Shown piece after piece: positions 52,839-61,559 of a stretch of 64,000 nucleotides of DNA (position 1 is its first letter; every line of letters begins with the position of its first letter). The translations under genes and the position numbers were made by a program. Source of the DNA: Bacteroidaceae bacterium (lineage in GTDB: Bacteria; Bacteroidota; Bacteroidia; Bacteroidales; Bacteroidaceae); the NCBI GenBank assembly GCA_017617575.1, contig JAFZVY010000085.1, forward strand, positions 26,348-90,347, in the 5' to 3' direction. The notes under the pieces were generated by a model. It did no database searches, was not told the DNA's origin, and worked only from the letters and a program-made list of their open reading frames with translations.

Positions 52839-53786
52839 ATGACAATAGCTTATCTAATCTCAGCACATACAGATGCGCCACAGCTGAAGAGGCTTATCGA
52901 AGCACTCCATCCAGATGCGCACTACTTCATACATATCGACAAGAAGTCGGACATTAGCCAGTTCACTTCTATCATCAAGGGCATCAATATCCACTTCATC
53001 GAAGACAGGGTTGATGTCCGCTGGGGCACAATACTCGAAGTGGAGTATCAGATGAACCTCATCAAGGCTGCTGTAGAGTTTCCTACGTACTTTGAGCGCA
53101 TATTCTTCCTAAGTGGTCTTGACTACCCTCTGTGGAGTAACGAACACATAACGGATTGGCTTGACCATCACCGTGACAAGGAGATTATACAAGGCATACA
53201 GATGAACACGGAAGATATCTCGCCCGAGCAGAAGACGATGTACCAGACACCTCGTCCTTTCTATGAGTACCAACAGCTAAACAACAAGTGGAACATGCGA
53301 CTTAGCGTACTTGCAAGGAAGTACAACAAACTGAAGGGAGTGCAGAAGCCACTCAGCTTCATGTGTACAAATCCTGTGGGACTTAACCCAAGCTTCCTGC
53401 CTATGCCAGAGATGTGGTCGCTCTACAAGGGCTCTGCATGGTGGTGCATCTCACAAGACCTTGCACAGCACGTCTATCAGTCGTACGTTAAATGTCCAGA
53501 GATACGCAAGTATTTCATCGACTCATTCGGACAGGCAGAGACGGTCATTCAGACTATCGTGTTCAACAATTATGACTTGGCTCAGAAGTGCATTCACACC
53601 AGAGGAAAGTATCCAGGACTTGCTGCACTCACGCCACTTCACCATATCATCTATGACCCAGTCATAAAAGTTATGGACGAAAATGATTACGACATGTTGA
53701 TGGCAAGCGGAAAGATGTTCACGCGCAAGATTGTCAGCGGAAAGAGTGATAAATTAGTAGAAATGATAAATAATGGCAGAAAATAA
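52839..53786 (+). CDS. Core-2/I-branching-type glycosyltransferase (Branch family)
   Basis: 315 residues, cytoplasmic or membrane-associated. It opens with AYLISAHTDAPQLKRLIEAL and DAHYFIHIDKKSD. It continues with FLSGLDYPLWSNEHITDWL and GSAWWCISQDLAQHVYQSYV, the pattern of GT14/PF02485 beta-1,6-N-acetylglucosaminyltransferase-like enzymes found in Bacteroidota. It probably adds a sugar during surface polysaccharide or lipopolysaccharide synthesis; donor and acceptor are unknown. It overlaps the next acyltransferase gene by 14 bases. Confidence 0.87.
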   Translation: MTIAYLISAHTDAPQLKRLIEALHPDAHYFIHIDKKSDISQFTSIIKGINIHFIEDRVDVRWGTILEVEYQMNLIKAAVEFPTYFERIFFLSGLDYPLWSNEHITDWLDHHRDKEIIQGIQMNTEDISPEQKTMYQTPRPFYEYQQLNNKWNMRLSVLARKYNKLKGVQKPLSFMCTNPVGLNPSFLPMPEMWSLYKGSAWWCISQDLAQHVYQSYVKCPEIRKYFIDSFGQAETVIQTIVFNNYDLAQKCIHTRGKYPGLAALTPLHHIIYDPVIKVMDENDYDMLMASGKMFTRKIVSGKSDKLVEMINNGRK

Positions 53787-54822
53787 AAGAATGGAATGGC
53801 TGGATGCCATGCGAGGCTTCACGATGATACTTGTCGTGGCATACCACGTGGCACAGTTTGGCTTTGTGCAGTCGGAAAAGATTTCTGCCTCACTGCCATT
53901 CCTCGTTCTGTTCCGTATGCCTCTGTTCTTCTTTGTGAGCGGATTTCTCGCTTACAAGAGTAAGTTCATTTGGACGGCTTCATCCTTCTTCTCATTGACG
54001 TGGAAGAAGATGAAGATACAGGTCTTACCGGCACTCGTGTTTCTGTGCCTGTTCATAATATTCAGAAAGCATGGCGACTTCTTCGACGTATTCTTGGCGT
54101 GTCTGAAACTACCTACCAAGAGCGGATATTGGTTCACGTGGGTTCTGTTGCAGATGTTTATCGTATATTATGTGGTGGCAGCATTCTCGCAGAAGATAGA
54201 TTCGCACTTGCCAATCATAGTGCTGTGGCTGATAGCCTTGGGAATATACGCAAGTCTCTATATGCCTGTAGAGTTTGGCAAATACTGGAAGACGCCATTC
54301 CTCATGTACTCCAGTATCTATGAGACAATGAAGTTCTTCCACTTCTTCCTGCTTGGAAACATATTCCACAGATACTGGGGCAAGGCACAGAACATGTTTG
54401 ATACGCAATGGTTCTTTCCGCTACTGGTTTGCATAGCAATATTCAGTTGCGCGGACATATTCCATTGGCACCTCCTCACTGGAGAGTTGACTAATCTGCC
54501 ACGCACGGCAGCCATGTATTCTTTGATGCTCATGGTGATAATGTTCTTCCGCTACTACAAGGACAGTTTCACCAACGACAAGATACTCGGTATGGGATTG
54601 CAGTACATAGGAACAAGGACGCTTGACATCTATCTCCTTCACTTCATCCTTTTGCCAAAGATTCCACAGGTGGGTGCATACCTTGATGCAAACAGTCCTA
54701 ACTTCGTGCTCGACATAGCATTGGCTGTTCCTGTAGCACTCGTGGTGATACTCTTCTGTTGCATTACAAGCAATATACTTAGGGTAAGTCCTGTGCTAAA
54801 GAAGTACCTGTTTGGAAGGTAA
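53773..54822 (+). CDS. Acyltransferase 3 family membrane protein (second)
   Basis: 349 residues, about ten membrane spans. The family start is KRMEWLDAMRGFTMILVVAYHVAQFG, with the conserved Arg and His, followed by FRMPLFFFVSGFLAYKS and, near the end, GTRTLDIYLLHFILL. It is likely to O-acylate a sugar of the glycan assembled by this cluster. Its start lies within the 3' end of the glycosyltransferase gene, so translation is coupled. It is only distantly similar to the first acyltransferase. Confidence 0.9.
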   Translation: MAENKRMEWLDAMRGFTMILVVAYHVAQFGFVQSEKISASLPFLVLFRMPLFFFVSGFLAYKSKFIWTASSFFSLTWKKMKIQVLPALVFLCLFIIFRKHGDFFDVFLACLKLPTKSGYWFTWVLLQMFIVYYVVAAFSQKIDSHLPIIVLWLIALGIYASLYMPVEFGKYWKTPFLMYSSIYETMKFFHFFLLGNIFHRYWGKAQNMFDTQWFFPLLVCIAIFSCADIFHWHLLTGELTNLPRTAAMYSLMLMVIMFFRYYKDSFTNDKILGMGLQYIGTRTLDIYLLHFILLPKIPQVGAYLDANSPNFVLDIALAVPVALVVILFCCITSNILRVSPVLKKYLFGR

Positions 54823-54865
54823 AGGAAGCATATAAATTTGAAATTATAGATTTGAAATAAAGAAT

Positions 54866-55582
54866 ATGAATATCGCACTTATAATTGCAGGTGGAGCTGG
54901 AAACCGCATGGGACAAGATATCCCAAAGCAGTTTATGCATGTGGATGGATGTCCTATCATCATTCATACAATGAAATGCTTTCAGCAGCATCCAGACATA
55001 GACAAGATTGCAGTAGTGTGCCTCAATGGTTGGGACACTGTTCTTCAAGCATACGCCAACCAGTTCAACATAACAAAACTAAAGTGGATATTCCCTGGTG
55101 GTGAGACAGGCATGGAATCCATTCATAATGGCATTTATGGCTTGAAGGCAGAAGGCTGTGATGATGACGACCTCGTGCTTGTACACGACTCTGTGCGTCC
55201 TTTGTTAAGTCAGGACATCATCAGTAGCAATATTGCCATTTGCAAGGCTTATGGATATGCTATCACAGGAATACAATGTCGTGAGGCAATACTTGAGAGT
55301 CATGATGGTTTCACTTCCAAAACAAGTATTCCACGCGATAGCCTTATTCGTACACAGACGCCACAGACATTCCGTCTTGGCAATATCATAAGCATTCACG
55401 AGAAAGCTAAGGAAATGGGCATCACGAATAGCGTGGCTTCATGTACACTCATAGCAGAGGTTGGAGGCAACGAGATGCACATCGTTCCGGGCTCGGAGAA
55501 GAACATAAAGGTTACTACAGTAGAAGACCTTGAGATTCTCAAGGCACTTATGCACACTCAGAAAGATGAGTGGCTCAAATAA
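54866..55582 (+). CDS. IspD/TarI-family cytidylyltransferase
   Basis: 238 residues. The CTP-binding signature GGAGNRMGQDIPKQF is at the N-terminus, with VLVHDSVRPLL in the middle. The family makes CDP-methylerythritol (IspD, MEP pathway) or CDP-ribitol (TarI). HDSVRP, rather than the usual HDAARP of IspD, and the position between glycan genes with LicD downstream favour an alditol-phosphate role. dxs in this window means an IspD must exist somewhere, so the assignment stays open. It is followed 11 nt later by an epimerase gene. Confidence 0.85.
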   Translation: MNIALIIAGGAGNRMGQDIPKQFMHVDGCPIIIHTMKCFQQHPDIDKIAVVCLNGWDTVLQAYANQFNITKLKWIFPGGETGMESIHNGIYGLKAEGCDDDDLVLVHDSVRPLLSQDIISSNIAICKAYGYAITGIQCREAILESHDGFTSKTSIPRDSLIRTQTPQTFRLGNIISIHEKAKEMGITNSVASCTLIAEVGGNEMHIVPGSEKNIKVTTVEDLEILKALMHTQKDEWLK

Positions 55583-55593
55583 AATAAAAGGAT

Positions 55594-56616
55594 ATGTCAT
55601 ATAAGGATGATTTGGCACGTGTGGCATCACTTCCTCTCCCTTGGGACAAGTTGGAAGGATGTAACATACTCATAACGGGTGCAACCGGTCTTATTGGTTC
55701 TTGTCTTGTTGAGATTCTCATGTCTCGTCAGGACAAGAGTTTCAACGTGTATGCATCAGGCCGAAACAAGGAAAGAGCCTTAAAGCGTTTTGCCAATTAC
55801 AAGGATGACCCTTGTTTCCATTTCGTGAGTTATGACGTTATGAGTCCTCTTGATTGCGACATCAACTTCGACTATATAATCCATGCGGCAAGTAATGCAA
55901 GCCCAAACTTCTTCGCAGAAAAACCTGTGGAAGTTATTAAGTCAAACATTATGGGTACATGCAACTTGCTTGACTATGGAATGAAGCATAATATCCGTCG
56001 CTTCCTGTTTGTCTCCTCTGGTGAAGTATATGGCGAGGGTGACGGAAGGGTGTTTGACGAAGAATACAGCGGTTATGTCAATCCTGCAAAGCCTCGTTCT
56101 TGTTATCCTTCATCAAAGCGTGCAGCAGAGACACTATGTGTTTCCTATGGTAGTGAATATGGAATAGACACAGTTATTGCAAGACCTTCGCACACGTATG
56201 GTCCACACTTCACTGAAGCGGACAACAGAGTGTACGCCCAGTTCATACGTAATGTCATGGATGGTAAGGACATCGTCATGAAGAGTACGGGAGCACAGTT
56301 TCGTTCTTGGTGCTACGTAGTGGATTGTGCAAGTGCAATTCTCCACATACTCCTGAAGGGTGAGAATGGAGTGGCTTACAATATTGCAGATTCAGAATCA
56401 AACATCAGCATAAGGGAACTTGCAGAGATGGTTGCATCCATTGGAGGAAAGAAGGTTGTAATAGAGTTACCTTCCGACCAAGAAAAGGCAGGATATAATG
56501 TTGTAACTAAATCCGTCTTTGCAACTGAAAGGCTTCAATCTCTTGGGTGGAGTCCTATGTCCTCAATGTTGGATAACATGAAGAAAACAATAGAGGAAGT
56601 ATCTCAAAAAGGCTGA
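55594..56616 (+). CDS. NAD-dependent epimerase/dehydratase (extended SDR)
   Basis: 340 residues. NAD-binding GATGLIGSCLVEIL is at 32-45, then YDYIIHAASNASP. VSSGEVYGEGDG carries the catalytic Ser, SCYPSSKRAAETLC the YxxxK motif, and RPSHTYGPHF follows. It resembles nucleotide-sugar epimerases, dehydratases and decarboxylases. Its position between the cytidylyltransferase and LicD genes suggests that it acts on the CDP-activated or sugar intermediate of the same pathway, which is inference. The exact substrate cannot be read from sequence. Confidence 0.88.
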   Translation: MSYKDDLARVASLPLPWDKLEGCNILITGATGLIGSCLVEILMSRQDKSFNVYASGRNKERALKRFANYKDDPCFHFVSYDVMSPLDCDINFDYIIHAASNASPNFFAEKPVEVIKSNIMGTCNLLDYGMKHNIRRFLFVSSGEVYGEGDGRVFDEEYSGYVNPAKPRSCYPSSKRAAETLCVSYGSEYGIDTVIARPSHTYGPHFTEADNRVYAQFIRNVMDGKDIVMKSTGAQFRSWCYVVDCASAILHILLKGENGVAYNIADSESNISIRELAEMVASIGGKKVVIELPSDQEKAGYNVVTKSVFATERLQSLGWSPMSSMLDNMKKTIEEVSQKG

Positions 56617-56638
56617 TTCAAAATATTTATCTTTTGAA

Positions 56639-57430
56639 ATGATAGAAGATTACATGAAGAAACACCTGAGAGCCGTACAACTCAAGGAACTTGAGATTAT
56701 GAAGGCAATACATCAGGTGTGCGAGAAGAACGACATAGATTATTGGCTTGACGGAGGCACTATACTCGGAGCGGTACGTCATGGTGGATTCATCCCTTGG
56801 GATGACGACATAGACATTGCCATGCGCAAGGAGGATATTCCTCGTTTCGTAGAAGTGGCAAAGCGTGACCTTCCTGACTGGCTCTATTTGCAAACTCCAG
56901 AGGAAGACCCTTCTCGATTGCCTATGATTAAGATACGTGACAAGAACTCTTTCCTTGTAGAAAGTTCTGACGACTTCTCACAGTCTTATCCAAAGGGCTT
57001 GTTCGTGGATATTTTCCCATTGGAGCCATATCCTAACGTGTCAAAGAAATTCTGCAAGAGAGTGGTTAAGGGCTATAATCGCTCAAATGCCATCCTTACA
57101 GCCAGTCATTACTACTCTTGGCGTTCCGTAGCAGAACTCTTCTATTTCGGAGCTAAGAGGGCATGGTTTAGGCTCAACTGGCAAATAGCGTGTGCCTTTA
57201 GCAAGAAGGATACGTTTTTCAGTAATACGTTAGAGACAAACGGATATGGTATAATACACCGTCGCACAGACATCTTCCCTACGTCGACAATAACATTTGA
57301 GGGAGAGACATTCCGTGCGCCAGCCAATCCAGATGCGTACCTAAAGAACATATATGGTGACTATATGAAGTTGCCACCAGAGGACAAGCGACATGGACAT
57401 GCCGTGTTCTTTATGAGCGAATTGGATTGA
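56639..57430 (+). CDS. licD: LicD-family phosphotransferase
   Basis: 263 residues. The nucleotidyltransferase-like core is YWLDGGTILGAVRHGGFIPW followed by DDDIDIAMRKED, the LicD family hallmark with the metal-binding Asp cluster. Then IKIRDKNSFLVE and GLFVDIFPLE, also conserved. LicD proteins transfer phosphocholine or another alditol phosphate from a CDP carrier onto surface glycans. The cytidylyltransferase two genes upstream could supply that donor. It is the last gene of the cluster, and no classical terminator was found after it. Confidence 0.9.
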   Translation: MIEDYMKKHLRAVQLKELEIMKAIHQVCEKNDIDYWLDGGTILGAVRHGGFIPWDDDIDIAMRKEDIPRFVEVAKRDLPDWLYLQTPEEDPSRLPMIKIRDKNSFLVESSDDFSQSYPKGLFVDIFPLEPYPNVSKKFCKRVVKGYNRSNAILTASHYYSWRSVAELFYFGAKRAWFRLNWQIACAFSKKDTFFSNTLETNGYGIIHRRTDIFPTSTITFEGETFRAPANPDAYLKNIYGDYMKLPPEDKRHGHAVFFMSELD

Positions 57431-57605
57431 TTTTGGAGTATTCAGAGGATTATTCCTTGGATATTTTACAACCAGCATATATGGTTAGAAAACGGAAATA
57501 GCAATTTGGGCTTTCTACAAGAAGGGAAAAGTCACAAGTTGTTTCTAAACCGTCAATTTCTTGATTTTTCTTATTTTCTATTAGCCAATAATAAAAATTA
57601 TATTG

Positions 57606-57613
57606 TATCTTTG
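57606..57613 (+). promoter_or_regulatory. -7 box of the fumarase gene
   Basis: TATCTTTG, 37 nt before the fumarase ATG. A TTAG at 57581 is the only -33 candidate, at 21 bp. Confidence 0.6.
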
Positions 57614-57650
57614 CGCTAAACATTATAAACATATAAAATTCTAAACAATT

Positions 57651-59294
57651 ATGGCAGATTTCAAGTACGCTCCTATGTTCCAAGTAGGAAAGGACGACAC
57701 AGAATACCGTCTTCTCACTAAGGAAGGCGTTACTGTAACAGAATTTGAAGGTCATGAAATCGTAAAGGTTTCTAAGGAAGCACTTACATTGCTTGCACAG
57801 CAGGCTTTCCACGATGTTGAGTTCACTCTCCGTCGTGAGCACAACCTTCAGGTAGCTAAGATTCTCAAGGACCCAGAGGCTTCTGAGAACGATAAGTATG
57901 TTGCACTACAGTTCCTTCGCAACGCAGACACAGCTGCAAAGGGTATTCTTCCATTCTGCCAGGATACAGGTACTGCCATCATCCATGGTGAGAAGGGACA
58001 GCAGATTTGGACAGGATTTGAGGACGAAGAGGCTCTCAGCCGTGGTGTGTTCAACACATTCACACAGGACAACCTCCGTTACTCTCAAAATGCTCCTCTC
58101 AACATGTATGATGAGGTGAACACTAAGTGCAACCTCCCAGCACAGATTGACATCGAGGCTGTAGAGGGTGCTGAGTACAAGTTCGTTATGGTTGCTAAGG
58201 GTGGTGGTTCTGCCAACAAGACTTACTTCTACCCAATGACAAAGGCAACAATCCAGAACGAGGGTACTCTTCTTCCATTCCTCGTAGAGGAGATGAAGCA
58301 CCTCGGTACTGCTGCTTGTCCTCCTTACCACATCGCATTCGTAATCGGTGGTACTTCTGCTGAGAAGAACCTCCTCACAGTTAAGCTTGCTTCTATCAAG
58401 TATTACGATAACCTCCCAACAACAGGCGACGAGACAGGTCGTGCATTCCGTGATGTTGACCTTGAGCAGAAGCTTCTCAAGGAAGCATACAAGATTGGTC
58501 TTGGAGCACAGTTTGGTGGTAAGTATCTTGCACACGATATCCGCGTTATCCGCCTCCCACGTCACGGAGCATCTTGTCCAATCGGTATGGGTGTAAGCTG
58601 TTCAGCAGACCGTAACATCAAGGCAAAGATTAACAAGGATGGTATCTGGATTGAGAAGATGGACACTAACCCATCTGAACTTATCCCAGAGGAGTACCGT
58701 CGTCCAGGAGAAGGTGCCAAGGGCATCGAGATTGACCTCGACAAGGGTATGGATGCTGTACGCAAAGAACTCTCTAAGTACCCAGTATCTACACGTGTCA
58801 ACCTCAAGGGTACAATCATCGTAGCACGCGATATTGCTCACGCTAAGCTCAAGGCACGTCTTGATGCAGGCGAGGGACTCCCACAGTATTTCAAGGACTA
58901 CCCAGTTCTCTATGCAGGTCCAGCAAAGACTCCAGAGGGCTATCCATGTGGTTCAATGGGACCTACTACAGCCAACCGTATGGATCCATACGTTGACGAG
59001 TTCCAGGCAAATGGTGCAAGCCTCGTAATGATTGCAAAGGGTAACCGTACACAGCAGGTTACAGACGCATGTAAGAAGCATGGTGGATTCTACCTTGGTA
59101 CTATCGGTGGTGTAGCTGCCGTACTCTCACAGAGCAGCATCAAGAGCATCGAGTGCGTTGAGTACCCAGAGCTCGGAATGGAAGCTGTATGGAAGATTAA
59201 GGTTGAGGACTTCCCTGCATTCATCCTCGTTGATGACAAGGGCAATGACTTCTTCAAGCAGTTGAAGCCTTGCACAGGATGCACAATCATGTAA
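57651..59294 (+). CDS. fum: Class I fumarate hydratase (iron-sulfur)
   Basis: 547 residues, single polypeptide of the FumA/FumB type. It interconverts fumarate and malate in the reductive branch of anaerobic metabolism that leads to succinate. The alpha region has [17 protein letters not shown] and [20 protein letters not shown]; the beta region has [20 protein letters not shown]. Conserved cysteines for the 4Fe-4S cluster are in the FCQDTG, CPIGMGV and CGSMGP contexts. Codon use is strongly biased, as for pflB, suggesting high expression. It is monocistronic. Confidence 0.95.
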   Translation: MADFKYAPMFQVGKDDTEYRLLTKEGVTVTEFEGHEIVKVSKEALTLLAQQAFHDVEFTLRREHNLQVAKILKDPEASENDKYVALQFLRNADTAAKGILPFCQDTGTAIIHGEKGQQIWTGFEDEEALSRGVFNTFTQDNLRYSQNAPLNMYDEVNTKCNLPAQIDIEAVEGAEYKFVMVAKGGGSANKTYFYPMTKATIQNEGTLLPFLVEEMKHLGTAACPPYHIAFVIGGTSAEKNLLTVKLASIKYYDNLPTTGDETGRAFRDVDLEQKLLKEAYKIGLGAQFGGKYLAHDIRVIRLPRHGASCPIGMGVSCSADRNIKAKINKDGIWIEKMDTNPSELIPEEYRRPGEGAKGIEIDLDKGMDAVRKELSKYPVSTRVNLKGTIIVARDIAHAKLKARLDAGEGLPQYFKDYPVLYAGPAKTPEGYPCGSMGPTTANRMDPYVDEFQANGASLVMIAKGNRTQQVTDACKKHGGFYLGTIGGVAAVLSQSSIKSIECVEYPELGMEAVWKIKVEDFPAFILVDDKGNDFFKQLKPCTGCTIM

Positions 59295-59484
59295 AAAAAG
59301 AAGAATGAAGAGTGAAGAATGAAGAATCTTCTTTAACATATAGAATTCTTTTTTCACATCTATTCTTCTAATTAAAAGGAATTATTAACTCAAAAACAAG
59401 AAGGATAAAGGGAAGGATGAGGTATGCCCGTCATCCGAATGGACATTCTTCATTCTTCGTTCTTCATTCTTCATTCAAGAAAAT
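59295..59484. repeat. GAAGAATGAAG / CTTCATTCTTC inverted low-complexity repeats
   Basis: GAAGAATGAAGAGTGAAGAA near 59302 faces CTTCATTCTTCGTTCTTCAT near 59450. The gap holds nothing else recognisable. The hairpin could act as a transcript end between the fumarase gene and frr, but no T-tract is present. Confidence 0.6.
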
Positions 59485-60045
59485 ATGGAAGACGTAAAAG
59501 TTTATATCAGCGCAGCTGAAGAGGCAATGGAGATGGCAACAATGCACCTTGAGGAAGCATTCAGCCGTATTCGTGCAGGACGCGCAAACGTACATATCCT
59601 TGATGAGATTCGTGTAGAGTCTTACGGTCAGAACGTGCCATTGGCTAACGTTGCAAGCCTTAACACTCCAGACGCTCGTACCATCACTATCAAGCCATGG
59701 GAAAAGGCTATGCTCAAGGTTATCGAGAAGGCTATCATCGACTCATCAGTAGGTATCATGCCAGAGAATAACGGTGAGATTATTCGTCTCGGTATTCCTG
59801 CCCTCACAGAGGAACGTCGTAAGGACCTCACAAAGCAGTGTTCTAAGGAGGCAGAGACAGCCAAGGTAAGTGTCCGCAACGCACGTCGTGACGCTATTGA
59901 CAAGCTCAAGAAGTCTGTCAAGAACGGAGTTGCCGAGGACGTTGAGAAGGACGCTGAGGACAAGGTTCAGAAGATTCACGACAAGTACGTGAAGAAGATT
60001 GAATCTATGCTCGAAGAGAAGAATAAGGAAATCATGACAGTGTAA
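59485..60045 (+). CDS. frr: Ribosome recycling factor
   Basis: 186 residues, standard for RRF (185 in E. coli). It has the three-helix bundle signature (FSRIRAGRANVHILDEIRVE, then SYGQNVPLANVASLN, then RTITIKPWEKAMLKVIEKAI) and the C-terminal helix RRDAIDKLKKSVKNGVAEDV. With EF-G it splits post-termination ribosomes. It ends at a strong bidirectional hairpin. Confidence 0.97.
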   Translation: MEDVKVYISAAEEAMEMATMHLEEAFSRIRAGRANVHILDEIRVESYGQNVPLANVASLNTPDARTITIKPWEKAMLKVIEKAIIDSSVGIMPENNGEIIRLGIPALTEERRKDLTKQCSKEAETAKVSVRNARRDAIDKLKKSVKNGVAEDVEKDAEDKVQKIHDKYVKKIESMLEEKNKEIMTV

Positions 60046-60074
60046 TGTTAATGAGTAATTAGCAATTAGTAATG

Positions 60075-60115
60075 AGTAATTAAGCTAAGCGGTCTTTCTG
60101 ACCGAAGGGAAGTAA
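60075..60115. repeat. AAGCGGTC/GACCG-type dispersed repeat
   Basis: TAAGCGGTCTTTCTGACCGA followed by AGGGAAGTAAT. The inverse copy is at about 60288-60320, and a third, with a perfect GCGGTC/GACCGC dyad, is at 219-255. All lie between genes. Confidence 0.65.
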
Positions 60116-60186
60116 TAGCCATCCGAACAATAGTGGTACTTGTTATTCCTCATTTCTAATTTCTCATTACAAATATCTAGTTCCTT

Positions 60187-60251
60187 ATTACCAGAAATAA
60201 AAAAATCCGTTTGGACACTTAGTTCAAACGGATTTTTTTATTTCTGGTAAT
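60187..60251. terminator. 30-bp bidirectional terminator hairpin
   Basis: Arms at 60187-60216 and 60222-60251 pair over 30 bp with one G-T pair around the loop ACTTA. The stem contains seven A on one side and seven T on the other, giving T-tracts both ways. It serves convergent frr and the FMN-binding gene. Confidence 0.85.
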
Positions 60252-60340
60252 TGCCGGTTCGTCATTATTCGAATGGATATTACTTTCCTTCGGTCAGTGA
60301 AACCGCTTCGTTTAGTTACTAATACCTAAATTAAAGAAGA

Positions 60341-60736
60341 TTATTTCTTGTTCTTCTCGTAGTATTCGATTGCAGATGCTATGTTCTTCTGAACGGCATT
60401 TGTGCTAAGAGTAGCACCAGTGCAACCATCTACCATAAGTTTTGTCTGCTTCTTTGCCTTTGAAATCTTGAGACCGTCATAAAGAGGAATAAGATTCTGA
60501 GTAACCTTGACAAAGTAGTTCTTTGACTCCTTGTTGCGGAGTGTCTCTACCTTAACAATCTTATCTTTTTTGAAATAGACGTTGAGAGGTGTGCAATCTC
60601 TGTATCCACGTTCAGGACAGAGTGTAGTAGTGTTCACTACAACCGTACCGTCGCTATTCTTCTTCATGACTTCGCTATCCTGAGCACTTACTGTTACTGC
60701 GCAAAGCAATAATGCGAATGATAATATATACTTCAT
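60341..60736 (-). CDS. Exported FMN-binding domain protein
   Basis: 131 residues with a signal peptide at 1-19 (MKYILSFALLLCAVTVSAQ). The motif DGCTGATLST (103-112) matches the flavinylation motif of NqrC/RnfG-type FMN-binding domains, in which the Thr of (S/T)GAT carries covalent FMN attached by ApbE. Thr109 is the expected site. It is probably a periplasmic electron carrier, perhaps for extracytosolic electron transfer; no partner redox genes adjoin it. It has its own consensus promoter. Confidence 0.8.
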   Translation of the reverse strand: MKYILSFALLLCAVTVSAQDSEVMKKNSDGTVVVNTTTLCPERGYRDCTPLNVYFKKDKIVKVETLRNKESKNYFVKVTQNLIPLYDGLKISKAKKQTKLMVDGCTGATLSTNAVQKNIASAIEYYEKNKK

Positions 60737-60845
60737 ATTCTTGTTTTGTTATTTATTCGTATTCCCGTTATTTTGGTTAGAATGATATTACTCTAAATGG
60801 TTTAATTTTTGCATTTGGAGCATAACATTTCTTCATTCGGGCGCA

Positions 60846-60876
60846 CAAAAATAGGCAAAAATCATCATACGACAAA
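60846..60876 (-). promoter_or_regulatory. Promoter of the FMN-binding protein gene
   Basis: Minus-strand TTTG (60873-60876), 19 bp, TATTTTTG (60846-60853). Leader about 105 nt. Confidence 0.7.
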
Positions 60877-60981
60877 TATTTATTTCAATAACTTTCATTT
60901 TCCTTTAACTTTTACTTACTCTTGGTGATATTCTACCATCATGATTTTGTCGGATATTTCTCGTTTGCGTGGAAAAATTCA

Positions 60982-60989
60982 TATATTTG
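60982..60989 (+). promoter_or_regulatory. -7 box of the ECF sigma operon
   Basis: TATATTTG, 63 nt before the sigma factor ATG. Candidate -33 boxes (TTTC at 60957 or TTTG at 60964) are off-consensus in sequence or spacing. Confidence 0.5.
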
Positions 60990-61052
60990 CAAAAAATATT
61001 GGTGTAAGGGTTAGTCTTTTGTGCCTCTTATTGGTATTAGGAAAAACAAACG

Positions 61053-61559
61053 ATGGAAAAAGCTGAAGTACAACGACTGTTTAAGCAGTATTATGCAAGG
61101 ATGTACAGGGTGGCGCGCACCATTCTGTATGATGAGCAGGAGAGTGAGGATGTCGTGAGTGATGTCTTTGAGAGTCTGCTCTATGGAAAGACTGTGCTTA
61201 TACGTGAGACGGAGGAGCGTTACCTGATGACGAGTGTGCGTAACCAATGCCTGAAGCGTCTGCACCATGATGAGATAAGAAGGGAGGCTATGGAGGTTCT
61301 CTCTTATGAGAATATGGTGGGTGATGTTGAGGACGACCGTATTAGCGATGTGCTTGAAGTAGTGGTGGGTAGTCTGTCGGAACAGAACGAACGTATCTTT
61401 AACCTTCGATTTGTAGATGGTTGCAGCTATGAGGAGATTGCCAAGAGTGAGGGTATAAGTAAGGTGGCTGTATGGAAGCATCTATCGCATTTGTTGAAAC
61501 AGATTAAGAACCAATTAAACACAAAGGACTATGACGAAGTACGTGAACAATACTTATAG
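61053..61559 (+). CDS. ECF-type RNA polymerase sigma factor
   Basis: 168 residues: region 2 (VQRLFKQYYARMYRVARTIL, YDEQESEDVVSDVFESLLYG) and region 4 (LSEQNERIFNLRFVDGCSYE, EIAKSEGISKVAVWKHLSHL). It is the size and type of Bacteroidota ECF sigma factors that usually pair with FecR-like anti-sigma factors. Here the next gene, overlapping by 29 bases, encodes a membrane protein of a different kind, so the control mechanism may differ. It directs RNA polymerase to an unknown regulon, possibly including the lipoprotein gene two positions downstream. Confidence 0.92.
   Translation: MEKAEVQRLFKQYYARMYRVARTILYDEQESEDVVSDVFESLLYGKTVLIRETEERYLMTSVRNQCLKRLHHDEIRREAMEVLSYENMVGDVEDDRISDVLEVVVGSLSEQNERIFNLRFVDGCSYEEIAKSEGISKVAVWKHLSHLLKQIKNQLNTKDYDEVREQYL

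Noticed and set aside
54866-55582. Firm ispD assignment
   Set aside because: The HDSVRP motif and the LicD context leave TarI-type activity at least as likely, so no gene symbol was given.
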